A stretch of 64,000 bases of DNA from Muriicola sp. Z0-33. GTDB taxonomy: Bacteria; Bacteroidota; Bacteroidia; Flavobacteriales; Flavobacteriaceae. The notes beneath the pieces were generated by a model. It searched no databases and had not been told where the DNA came from. It saw only the letters and a program-made list of their open reading frames with translations. Position 1 is the first letter of the stretch, and each line of letters starts with the position of its first letter. The position numbers were made by a program, and so were the translations under genes. This document shows positions 8,783 through 16,463 of the stretch, piece after piece. The stretch is taken from NCBI RefSeq assembly GCF_026126425.1, contig NZ_JAFMPW010000009.1, positions 1-64,000 on the forward strand, written 5' to 3'.

Positions 8783-10186
8783 ATGAGAATTAAATCAGTT
8801 TATTTGCTACTTGCTTTTGTGGTTACCGTTTTTCTTACCACTTTTTCCTGCAAGGAAGTACCCGCCAACAATAAGGAGGAGGTTAAAAATGTCATGATCG
8901 ATACCCAACTGGTGTATAGCGATTATACTCCGAATGCCTCCGATCTGAAATTATCCCGGGCAGATTATGCAGAAAAACTACATGGATTTTGGTTAGCGCA
9001 GTGTATTGCCAATTGGACCGGTCTGGTCACCGAAATGGATAAAATTGGGATTCCAAACAAAGAAGGCATAGGTGAAGGTTTTTATACCCGGGAAGATTGG
9101 GGCAAACCGGATCAGCCCAATCTTTGGGGTTCTAATAATTATTCTGATACCATAGACTTTCTATTTGCAGATCAGGATAGTATCTGGGGAGCTGATGATG
9201 ATACAGATATTGAATATATCTATCAAAGCCTGTTATATGAAAACAAGACCAGTATACTCAGTGGAGAGCAAATTCGGGAAGGCTGGCTGAGGCACATTAA
9301 GACAGAGGAAGAGAATTTCCTTTGGGTTTCTAACCAAAGGGCGTTGGACCTTATGAGTGAAGGAATAACACCACCTTCGACAAGCGATCCTGAATTAAAC
9401 CCGGATTACGAGATGATTGATGCGCAGCTGACTACAGAGATATTTGGTTTTTTTGCACCCTCGCGCCCGGATGTGGCATTGAAAATGTCCAAATTGCCTA
9501 TACAGACCTCAGCCAGGGAGAATGCTGAATGGATTGCTGAGTTTTATGTCATTATGTACGCTCTTGCTCCGGCAGCGGACGAAAATAAATCTATTAAAGA
9601 AAACCTTGAATGGATGGCAACGATGGCAAGAAAAAGATTGCCGAATGAATCATATTCTGCCAAGATGTACGATTTTGTGAAGGAACAATATGCGTCCGGT
9701 GTCACTTGGGAGGAAGCTCGGGATGCTTTACACGAAAAATATCAGATAAGACAGGAAGATGGTTATATGTGGGCTACCAAAGATGAATCTTGCAGTGGAT
9801 GTTTTGCTGCGGGGATAAATTTTGGAGCTAGTATAGTAAGCCTGCTTTACGGGGAAGGAGATTTAAAAGAGACGATTAAAATTGGTGCCCTGGCCGGATG
9901 GGATTCTGATAACCCTACTGCTACCTGGGGAGGACTTTTAGGGTTTATGTTAGGAAAAGAGGGCGTTGAAAAGGCATTTGACCGTAAGTTTGCAGAGGAA
10001 TTTAATATTCACAGAACCAGAGTAGGGTTTCCCAATAACGGAGTAGACAATTTTAATGAGATGGCCAAAAAAGGAATTTATATCATAGACAGAGCGGTAC
10101 AGGAACAAATGGGAGGTGGAGTAAGCCTGGAAGAAGATGTTTGGTACATTCCAGAAATGAAAGTTGAAATTCAGGAGGGGAGCTAA
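8783..10186 (+). CDS. Exported ADP-ribosylglycohydrolase-fold lipoprotein
   Basis: Lipoprotein signal with lipobox Cys23 (VTVFLTTFSCKE). The 467-residue body matches the ADP-ribosylglycohydrolase (DraG) fold: HGFWLAQCIANWTGLVTE replaces the usual N-terminal G-G-D helix, DDDT at 138-141 is the first dimetal motif, and WDSDNPTAT near 373-381 is equivalent to the C-terminal GDTDT motif. All expected metal ligands therefore appear present. Classical DraG proteins are cytoplasmic and remove ADP-ribose from proteins; a lipid-anchored version needs another substrate, perhaps a glycoside. A paralogue lies at 18693-20345, also near a DUF1080 gene. A terminator follows at 10217. Fold call is confident; substrate is unknown. 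Confidence 0.8.
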   Translation: MRIKSVYLLLAFVVTVFLTTFSCKEVPANNKEEVKNVMIDTQLVYSDYTPNASDLKLSRADYAEKLHGFWLAQCIANWTGLVTEMDKIGIPNKEGIGEGFYTREDWGKPDQPNLWGSNNYSDTIDFLFADQDSIWGADDDTDIEYIYQSLLYENKTSILSGEQIREGWLRHIKTEEENFLWVSNQRALDLMSEGITPPSTSDPELNPDYEMIDAQLTTEIFGFFAPSRPDVALKMSKLPIQTSARENAEWIAEFYVIMYALAPAADENKSIKENLEWMATMARKRLPNESYSAKMYDFVKEQYASGVTWEEARDALHEKYQIRQEDGYMWATKDESCSGCFAAGINFGASIVSLLYGEGDLKETIKIGALAGWDSDNPTATWGGLLGFMLGKEGVEKAFDRKFAEEFNIHRTRVGFPNNGVDNFNEMAKKGIYIIDRAVQEQMGGGVSLEEDVWYIPEMKVEIQEGS

Positions 10187-10216
10187 CTTTTTGAGAGTCT
10201 GAATAAAATCTATTAT

Positions 10217-10247
10217 TAAAACCTCGCTACATAGCGGGGTTTTTTCT
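10217..10247 (+). terminator. Intrinsic terminator after the ADP-ribosylglycohydrolase-like gene
   Basis: The arms AAACCTCGCTA and TAGCGGGGTTT pair with one G-U, enclosing a very short loop, and run into a T-tract. It lies 30 nt after the stop codon. Confidence 0.85.
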
Positions 10248-10419
10248 TTAAAAAAAGGAATATTATAAGGAGTTGATTATGAAAAACTTAGGTCAAAACG
10301 GGTTTTCGCAATTTTTTTCTATAAAATGCATTTTGGGGGGTTTAAGCTGCGTATAATGCGCATTTCATCAGGATTTCCCTTTCCCTTATCTAATTTTCGG
10401 ACTAAAATCTAAACTTAGT

Positions 10420-10463
10420 ATGACTTTTGTCTTCTAACTAGTAGAGATTAATATAAAGATTTG
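10420..10463 (+). promoter_or_regulatory. Weak candidate CRP/FNR-type box and -7 element
   Basis: ATGACTTTTGTCTT (10420-10433) fits ATGAY-N4-RTCAT with one mismatch. AAGATTTG (10456-10463) fits TAnnTTTG with one mismatch. The centre-to-(-7) distance is 29.5 bp, the same as in the stronger sites at 24979 and 61874. The predicted transcript would start almost at the ATG at 10469, so either the mRNA is leaderless or this is a coincidence. Confidence 0.3.
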
Positions 10464-10468
10464 GGATT

Positions 10469-10639
10469 ATGGAAACATTATTACTTGTTAAGGAGATTTA
10501 TTTAGAAGGCTTTAAAAATTTGGGCCACTATATCTTAAAGAACTACTTAAAGATATTTGCCTGGTTCAGCTTTGCTTTGTTATTTATAGCTGCATATGCA
10601 CTGGTATTCAGAATTGCTACCGGATTTGCATTTGATTAA
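10469..10639 (+). CDS. Small membrane protein, DUF6747-like (56 aa)
   Basis: Fifty-six codons read METLLLVKEIYLEGF..., with an amphipathic N-terminal half and one transmembrane helix (WFSFALLFIAAYALVF), ending RIATGFAFD. I recall this pattern from the flavobacterial family DUF6747, whose function is unknown. The TAA stop is followed in the same frame by 25 further hydrophobic codons (10640-10714) before a second TAA, which may be chance or an eroded longer C-terminus. It is too short to be picked up by most gene callers. Confidence 0.6.
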   Translation: METLLLVKEIYLEGFKNLGHYILKNYLKIFAWFSFALLFIAAYALVFRIATGFAFD

Positions 10640-10732
10640 ATAGTACCCCCGATCTTATTATTCGCCCCTGTTTTTATTGCAGAGGTGGTATTAAGACCCG
10701 CTTTGCAAATGGAATAACTAAAACAAAACGTT

Positions 10733-10855
10733 ATGGATTCTATTTTGGAAAGTTTTAAGCGACTCAGTGAAGGAGTGGTTATTGATTATGGGAGAATAGG
10801 GATCATTGGTTATGTTACACTATCTATGATCTTCCTATATACTTTTCTTAATTAA
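10733..10855 (+). CDS. Possible small membrane peptide (40 aa)
   Basis: Forty codons encode MDSILESFKRLSEG... followed by a hydrophobic stretch (IGIIGYVTLSMIFLYTFL). It lies about 90 nt after the DUF6747-like ORF and is followed by a strong terminator at 10904, so the two may form one short transcript. No homologue is recognised and coding status rests only on layout and composition. Confidence 0.35.
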   Translation: MDSILESFKRLSEGVVIDYGRIGIIGYVTLSMIFLYTFLN

Positions 10856-10903
10856 AGCATACTCTTTTACGAAGGCCGTATATTAAATATGATAATGAAT
10901 AGA

Positions 10904-10934
10904 AAAAGCACCCACATTAGCTGGGTGTTTTTTT
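10904..10934 (+). terminator. Intrinsic terminator after the small membrane ORFs
   Basis: A CACCCA/TGGGTG stem is extended by A-T pairs on the 5' side and followed by seven T residues. It lies about 50 nt after the second small ORF and supports real transcription of this interval. Confidence 0.75.
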
Positions 10935-11054
10935 GATATATTAATATGGAAATAATCCAAAAAATAGGAAATAATCCATATATTAGCTATCCTTTTAGTG
11001 AAGCCCTGTTTTAGTAGCTCTGCCTTTTGGTGGAACCAGGTAAGCAGATGGTTG

Positions 11055-11136
11055 AACCTGCCTGCTGGTTTACCCGCCTTTGGAGGGCAGGCAGGCTAAC
11101 CCCCGCCATAGGACGGGGTCCTGGACTTGTCCAGGG
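11055..11136. repeat. GC-rich clustered hairpins (REP-like)
   Basis: Several inverted repeats are packed together: CCTGCCTGC with GCAGGCAGG, CCCCG with CGGGG, and a perfect CCTGGAC-TT-GTCCAGG hairpin. The block is far more GC-rich than its surroundings and sits just ahead of dinB. It resembles dispersed intergenic palindromes of Bacteroidota, but no second copy was found in this window. Confidence 0.5.
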
Positions 11137-11156
11137 CAAATACTATAGGGATAACT

Positions 11157-12371
11157 ATGAAAAAAACCATACTACATTTAGATCTGGATACTTTTTTTGT
11201 GTCTGTAGAACGGCTGCTAGACAGTAGGTTGCAGCATAAGCCTATTCTTGTAGGCGGGCTTAGTGACAGGGGGGTAGTAGCCGCCTGTAGCTATGAAACC
11301 CGCGGGTATGGGGTGCATTCCGGGATGCCTATGAAAATGGCAAGGGAACTCTGTCCCGAAGCTATTGCTATAAAAGGCAATGCAGGTACCTACAGCAAGC
11401 ATTCCGATCTGGTTACCGAGATCATTAAGGAACAAGTACCGCTGTTTGAAAAATCTAGTATTGATGAGTTCTATGCAGACCTTTCCGGGATGGACCGGTT
11501 TTTTGGTTGTTACCATTATGCCTCAGAACTCAGGCGAAAGATCATTAAAGAAACAGGCTTGCCCATATCCTTTGGTTTATCTGTTAATAAAGTGGTTTCT
11601 AAAGTAGCCACTAATGAGGCCAAACCCAATAACCAACTCAAAATAGATTTCGGCTATGAAAAACCCTTTTTAGCACCACTTTCTATAAAGAAAATTCCCA
11701 TGGTAGGAGATAAAACCTACCAGACCCTTAGAAATTTAGGGCTTAGGAAAGTACAGACCATACAGGAAATGCCAGTGGATTTAATGCAAAGGGTATTGGG
11801 AAAAAACGGAAGGGTTATCTGGAAACGTGCCAACGGTATGGACAATAGCCCGGTGATCCCCTTCTGTGAGCGGAAATCTATTTCCAACGAGCGCACCTTT
11901 GATAAGGATACCATAGATGTGATAAAATTAAAAGGAATCCTTATTGCCATGGCCGAGAACCTGGCTTTTCAGTTGCGGAGGGGCGAAAAACTCACTGCCT
12001 GTATTGCGGTAAAGATCCGCTACTCGGATTTTAATACCTATTCCAAACAAATGAGGATTCCCTATACCAGTGCTGATCATATCCTTATCCCTAAAATCCT
12101 GGAACTGTTTAAAATTTTATACAACAGGAGGTTATTGGTACGTCTGGTGGGGATACGCTTTAGCCATTTGGTGCCGGGCAATTATCAGATAGATCTTTTT
12201 GAAGATACCGAGGAAGCCTTAAACCTCTATGCCGCTATGGATACTATCCGCGAACGCTATGGAGATAAGAGTGTGTTGCGTGCTTCGGGCATGGGGGCCA
12301 GAACCATTGGAAGAATGCACAATCCCTTTAATGGACAACCTCCAATTGTACTTGCGCACCGGAAACAGTAA
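11157..12371 (+). CDS. dinB: DNA polymerase IV (Y-family, translesion)
   Basis: The ATG at 11157 gives about 404 residues and places the first catalytic motif at the usual N-terminal position (LHLDLDTFFVSVE; Asp9). The second catalytic pair is SSIDEFYADLS (Asp103, Glu104). YETRGYGVHSGMPMKMA is the fingers motif, and a little-finger domain follows. Catalytic residues are intact, so this is a working DinB and not the inactive ImuB of ImuA-ImuB-DnaE2 cassettes. The next gene is a second DnaE, 77 nt downstream; such pairs act in damage-induced mutagenesis. No LexA- or ImuA-like gene and no SOS box were recognised. Its stop codon lies in a heptamer-repeat array. Confidence 0.93.
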   Translation: MKKTILHLDLDTFFVSVERLLDSRLQHKPILVGGLSDRGVVAACSYETRGYGVHSGMPMKMARELCPEAIAIKGNAGTYSKHSDLVTEIIKEQVPLFEKSSIDEFYADLSGMDRFFGCYHYASELRRKIIKETGLPISFGLSVNKVVSKVATNEAKPNNQLKIDFGYEKPFLAPLSIKKIPMVGDKTYQTLRNLGLRKVQTIQEMPVDLMQRVLGKNGRVIWKRANGMDNSPVIPFCERKSISNERTFDKDTIDVIKLKGILIAMAENLAFQLRRGEKLTACIAVKIRYSDFNTYSKQMRIPYTSADHILIPKILELFKILYNRRLLVRLVGIRFSHLVPGNYQIDLFEDTEEALNLYAAMDTIRERYGDKSVLRASGMGARTIGRMHNPFNGQPPIVLAHRKQ

Positions 12372-12414
12372 CAATTATCAGTGAACAGTAAACAATAAGC
12401 AATAAACAATAAGC
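12366..12414. repeat. Heptamer tandem repeats overlapping the dinB stop
   Basis: About seven 7-bp units in one phase: CAGTAAC, AATTATC, AGTGAAC, AGTAAAC, AATAAGC, AATAAAC, AATAAGC. The dinB TAA stop (12369-12371) lies in the first unit. It belongs to the same family as the arrays at 15463, 35191, 36708 and 50780. Confidence 0.8.
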
Positions 12415-12448
12415 TGTACCCAATATTTAACCCGGTCACCTAACACCT

Positions 12449-15400
12449 ATGTATTTGAATTGCCACACATATTACAGCCTTCGTTACGGGACGCTCTCAG
12501 AGTTGGAACTCCTGCAATTGGCAAAGGAGAACCAGGTTACCCGCCTTGTCCTCACAGACATCAACAATACCTCTGCTGCCCTCAATTTTGTCCGTAAGGC
12601 TCCTGAATATGATATTACCCCTATTCTGGGGATCGATTTCAGAAATGGGGTGGCTCCCTGCTTTGTAGGGATCGCGAAAAACAATGAAGGGTACCAGGAA
12701 TTGAACGCTTTTTTGTCTTATCACCTTCACGAGGAAAAGGAACTACCTTCCAGAGCCCCGTATTTTGAAAACGCCTATGTGGTATATCCGTTCGAGAATG
12801 TAGTAAAGTATGGGAGAACTAAATTTGAAAAACACGAATATATAGGGGTGTCCCTGGCCGATTTAAGAAGATTGCCTTTCTCCAGATTGAAAGAGAAGAA
12901 AGATAAATTAGTAGTGTTGCAGCCGGTTACTTTCAGAAACAAAAGGGATTTTAATGCTCATCGGCTTTTACGAGCTATAGACAACAATGTGTTGTTAAGC
13001 AAACTGCCGCCCGAAGAACAGGCGGAAGAAGGGGAAAAAATGTTTCCTGTTCAGAACCTTGCAATTGCCTTTTCTCAGTACCCGTTTATTCTGGAGAATA
13101 CAGAACAACTTATCAACTCCTGTACGATACATTTCGATTTTTCAAAAAAAAGAAAGCCTCAGAACCTGCGCTCATATAATGCTACTATGGAGGAAGATGA
13201 GACCATGATAGAACGCTTGTGCCAAGAGGGAATGCCTTACAGATACCCCGAAGAAGGAGCACATATTTATGCCCGGCTTAAAAAGGAGCTCGATCTTATC
13301 AAAGAGAAAGGCTTTGTTTCCTACTTTCTCATCAATTGGGATATTGTGTCCTATGCCAGAAAGCAGGGGTTTTTCTATGTAGGACGGGGAAGTGGGGCCA
13401 ACAGTATTGTAGCCTACCTGCTTAGGATCACTGATGTAGACCCCATAGAACTCGACCTTTATTTTGAACGCTTTATTAATTTGTACCGGGCCAATCCGCC
13501 CGACTTTGATATTGATTTCTCCTGGAAAGACCGCGAAGAGATGACCCGGTATATTTTTAATCGCTTTGATCATGTAGCACTCCTCGGCACCTATGTAACT
13601 TTTAAGGAAAGGGGAGTTATACGCGAATTGGGAAAAGTGTTTGGACTTCCAAAGGCTGAAATAGATGTCTTGTCTCAGGGTCATTACGAGCGTTCAAAAC
13701 TGGATGAGGTTTCTCTACTGGTCTTAAAATATGGGCGACTCATAAAAAACATGCCCAATTACCTGAGTATTCATGCAGGAGGTATTTTGATCAGCCAGCA
13801 CCCAATACATTATTTTTCGGCTACCCATCTGCCCCCCAAAGGTTTTGCTACCACCATGTTTGATATGGTCATTGCAGAGGATGTAGGCCTCTATAAATTT
13901 GACATCCTGGCGCAGCGGGGGCTGGCCAAAATTAAGGAAGCGTTACAGATTGCAATTCAAAACCAGCCCGAAACAGCAAAAGCTGTGGATATACACGACA
14001 TCAAAAAATTTAAGAAAGATACCCGCATTAATCAGATGATAAAAACAGCCCAGTGTATGGGATGCTTTTATGTGGAATCGCCTGCCATGAGAATGCTACT
14101 GAAAAAGCTGGAGGTAGATAACTACCTGGGGCTGGTGGCAGCCAGCTCTATTATTCGCCCGGGAGTGGCCAAGAGCGGAATGATGCGGGAATATATTCTG
14201 AGGCATCGCAATAAGGGGAGGGCAGAAATGCAGGCCCATCCGGTAATGCTAGACATTATGCCCGATACTTATGGAGTAATGGTCTATCAGGAAGATGTAA
14301 TTAAAGTAGCGCATTATTTTGCTGGTCTTACTCTGGGAGAAGCCGATGTGCTCAGAAGAGGAATGAGCGGAAAATTTCGCTCCCGGGAAGAATTCCAAAA
14401 GGTGCAGGAAAAGTTTATGGACAATTGCCGCAAAAAAGGCTATGATAAAAAACTCATAGACGAGATTTGGCATCAGGTGGCCAGCTTTGCAGGCTATGCT
14501 TTTGCCAAGGGGCATTCTGCTTCTTATGCAGTGGAAAGTTACCAAAGTCTTTTTTTGAGGGCCTATTATCCACTGGAATATATGGTAGCAGTACTTAATA
14601 ATGGCGGCGGATTTTACAGGTCCGAATTTTATGTGCACGAGGCCCGTATGCTGGGCGCCACCATTTATGCCCCCTGTATCAACAAAAGTGTGGCGGTAAA
14701 TTGTATAAGGGGAAAAGATATTTATCTGGGGTATTTGTATTTAAAAGAACTCGAGAGCAGGGTGATACAGCGTATCCTGAAAGAGAGGGAGCAAAACGGA
14801 GCGTTTTCTTCCCTCGAAGACTTCCTGGACCGGGTGCTGATCTCCATAGAACAAATAAGTATTCTGATCCGTATGAATGCCTTCCGGTTTACCGGGATAA
14901 ACAAACACGAACTTCTATGGCAGGCACATCTGTTCCTTTCCAAAGGCAATAATATAGACCATCCTAAATTGTTTCCTCCAACCCATAAAGAATTTGAGAT
15001 CCCTAAACTCAACACCACAAACCTCGAAATGGCCTTTACACAATTAGAATTATTGGGATTTGCCCTCTGCAGCCCCTTTGACCTCCTGGCAACAGCCCCG
15101 GCAAACACCAATGGGAGCAAGGACCTTGAAAAGTATTTGAATACATATATAGATATTTATGGCTACCTGGTTACCGTAAAAAACACCAGCACACATAATG
15201 GCAAACGCATGCACTTTGCCACTCTGGTAGATTGTTATGGGGAGGTGTTTGATACCGTTCTCTTTCCGCCGGTAGCCGCTAAGTATTTTTTTAGGGGAAA
15301 GGGTATTTACAGGTTTTATGGAAAGGTGGTGAGCGAGTTTGGTTTTCTAAGTATAGAAGTTATTAAAATGCAAAAGCAAGACCATATCCAGGACCCGCGA

Positions 15401-15481
15401 TATGCGGATATGAAGACAAGTACAAAATTGTTACAACGAAAGGAGAAAAGCAATACAGCTTCAATAAGCAATAAGCAATAA
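12449..15481 (+). CDS. Second DnaE-type DNA polymerase III alpha (error-prone, DnaE2-like)
   Basis: This 1010-residue C-family polymerase is shorter than the replicative DnaE at 39172-43557. It opens with a PHP domain (NCHTYYSLRYGTLSELELL), but the second PHP motif reads LTDINN where active PHP domains have a TDH, so metal binding and any PHP nuclease look lost. Polymerase motifs are intact: YVGRGSGANSIVAYLL, PDFDIDFSWKDRE near 350-362 with the catalytic aspartates, CFYVESPAMR, and AFAKGHSASYAVESY. A tRNA-anti/OB-like segment lies near the C-terminus. Pairing with dinB fits a translesion role. The last residues (SISNKQ) and the stop codon are encoded by a heptamer-repeat array. Confidence 0.9.
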   Translation: MYLNCHTYYSLRYGTLSELELLQLAKENQVTRLVLTDINNTSAALNFVRKAPEYDITPILGIDFRNGVAPCFVGIAKNNEGYQELNAFLSYHLHEEKELPSRAPYFENAYVVYPFENVVKYGRTKFEKHEYIGVSLADLRRLPFSRLKEKKDKLVVLQPVTFRNKRDFNAHRLLRAIDNNVLLSKLPPEEQAEEGEKMFPVQNLAIAFSQYPFILENTEQLINSCTIHFDFSKKRKPQNLRSYNATMEEDETMIERLCQEGMPYRYPEEGAHIYARLKKELDLIKEKGFVSYFLINWDIVSYARKQGFFYVGRGSGANSIVAYLLRITDVDPIELDLYFERFINLYRANPPDFDIDFSWKDREEMTRYIFNRFDHVALLGTYVTFKERGVIRELGKVFGLPKAEIDVLSQGHYERSKLDEVSLLVLKYGRLIKNMPNYLSIHAGGILISQHPIHYFSATHLPPKGFATTMFDMVIAEDVGLYKFDILAQRGLAKIKEALQIAIQNQPETAKAVDIHDIKKFKKDTRINQMIKTAQCMGCFYVESPAMRMLLKKLEVDNYLGLVAASSIIRPGVAKSGMMREYILRHRNKGRAEMQAHPVMLDIMPDTYGVMVYQEDVIKVAHYFAGLTLGEADVLRRGMSGKFRSREEFQKVQEKFMDNCRKKGYDKKLIDEIWHQVASFAGYAFAKGHSASYAVESYQSLFLRAYYPLEYMVAVLNNGGGFYRSEFYVHEARMLGATIYAPCINKSVAVNCIRGKDIYLGYLYLKELESRVIQRILKEREQNGAFSSLEDFLDRVLISIEQISILIRMNAFRFTGINKHELLWQAHLFLSKGNNIDHPKLFPPTHKEFEIPKLNTTNLEMAFTQLELLGFALCSPFDLLATAPANTNGSKDLEKYLNTYIDIYGYLVTVKNTSTHNGKRMHFATLVDCYGEVFDTVLFPPVAAKYFFRGKGIYRFYGKVVSEFGFLSIEVIKMQKQDHIQDPRYADMKTSTKLLQRKEKSNTASISNKQ

Positions 15482-15518
15482 GCAATAAACAATAAACAAT
15501 TAACAATTAACAATTATC
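15463..15518. repeat. Heptamer tandem repeats containing the DnaE2-like stop codon
   Basis: Eight units in perfect 7-bp phase: AATAAGC three times, AATAAAC twice, AATTAAC twice, AATTATC, then AATGG. The polymerase TAA stop (15479-15481) lies in the third unit. Because 7 is not a multiple of 3, three successive AATAAGC units place TAA in all three forward frames. Confidence 0.9.
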
Positions 15519-15531
15519 AATGGCAGGGTAA

Positions 15532-16338
15532 TTACAATTGTTTTAATCTGATATTCCGATATTCTACTTTCATCGGGGGCCCCACATGTACCTGAAAGCC
15601 TAGAAAACCAGAGGACTTTCTGTTGAGACTATCATTGTCTATTACCTCACTCATCAAAACCCCATTCACATAATGCTGCAAATTATCGCCCCTGACAATT
15701 AAATGACATACATTCCAACCCTTATTTATTTTTGTTTTCAAGGAATCTATATCTCCCAGAGAAGCAATGATATCCCTACTTTGCCAGGCATTATTCTTAA
15801 TATTTCCCCTTAACGAACCTGGGGCATCAGCATTAATTTGAGTAGAAATAGCCGCTCGCTCCCCCCGGTATGCCAGGGTAGTGCGTTTTCTCTCTTCATA
15901 ATTCTGACCTGTATAACGATGCTGCCCATCTATATCTGCCTGATAGCCCCTTAAGGCAAAAGGAATAGTATCTAAACGCTCACTTCTATAATTGATGCCG
16001 CTGTTACCATTTTCTGAAATTCGGAATTCTAACTTGAGTTCAAAATTACTCGGTTGCCCCTCTTGCCAAATAATAAATGTATTGGTTTTCAGAAGTGTCT
16101 CCGGGGTGATTTCCCCTATCAACACGCCATTTTCTGCCCGCCAATACGTATCATCTCCATCCCAGCCTTTTAGCGATGAACCATCAAAAATCAACTCAAA
16201 CTCATCCATGTTGGCCCCTGCATCTACAGCAGCCTCTTTCTTATCCTGACGCTTTTCCCCACAGGCCATTAGAAAAAAGATGAAGAGGATGCCAAATAAA
16301 CTGATATGAAGGTTACGCTTTTTGTAATTCATGGCCAT
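15532..16338 (-). CDS. DUF1080 lipoprotein (3-keto-disaccharide hydrolase domain), second copy
   Basis: A lipoprotein signal (LHISLFGILFIFFLMACGEK) precedes the DUF1080 jelly-roll: ELIFDGSSLKGWDGDDTYWRAENGVLIGE, SGINYRSERLDT, and YVNGVLMSEVID near the C-terminus. The in-frame ATG six nt later (16332) is an equally good start. It is divergent from a Gfo/Idh/MocA gene with 125 nt between them, a shared control region. The domain layout is the same as in the copy at 7818-8618, but the sequences differ throughout. 3-keto-glycoside hydrolysis is inferred from characterised family members. Confidence 0.85.
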   Translation of the reverse strand: MAMNYKKRNLHISLFGILFIFFLMACGEKRQDKKEAAVDAGANMDEFELIFDGSSLKGWDGDDTYWRAENGVLIGEITPETLLKTNTFIIWQEGQPSNFELKLEFRISENGNSGINYRSERLDTIPFALRGYQADIDGQHRYTGQNYEERKRTTLAYRGERAAISTQINADAPGSLRGNIKNNAWQSRDIIASLGDIDSLKTKINKGWNVCHLIVRGDNLQHYVNGVLMSEVIDNDSLNRKSSGFLGFQVHVGPPMKVEYRNIRLKQL

Positions 16339-16463
16339 TTGTTTTTAGAACACCTTATAAAGGTTTCATTTTTAAGAATCAAAAGCAAATCAAATTTTTT
16401 AAATTTGAAAGAGTGCCTTCACAATTCGGATGCATCACAGAGATCTAACTTAAAATCAAAATT

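Noticed and set aside
10279-10356. 25-codon ORF with a strong AAGGAG site
   Set aside because: It is very short and unlike a protein, with no conserved neighbour; it could be a leader peptide but evidence is too thin.
11027-11227. ORF upstream of dinB over the GC-rich hairpins
   Set aside because: It reads through palindromes and overlaps the dinB start; composition explains it.
13172-13684. Long minus-strand frame inside the DnaE2-like gene
   Set aside because: It is antisense to clear polymerase motifs and has no family resemblance.
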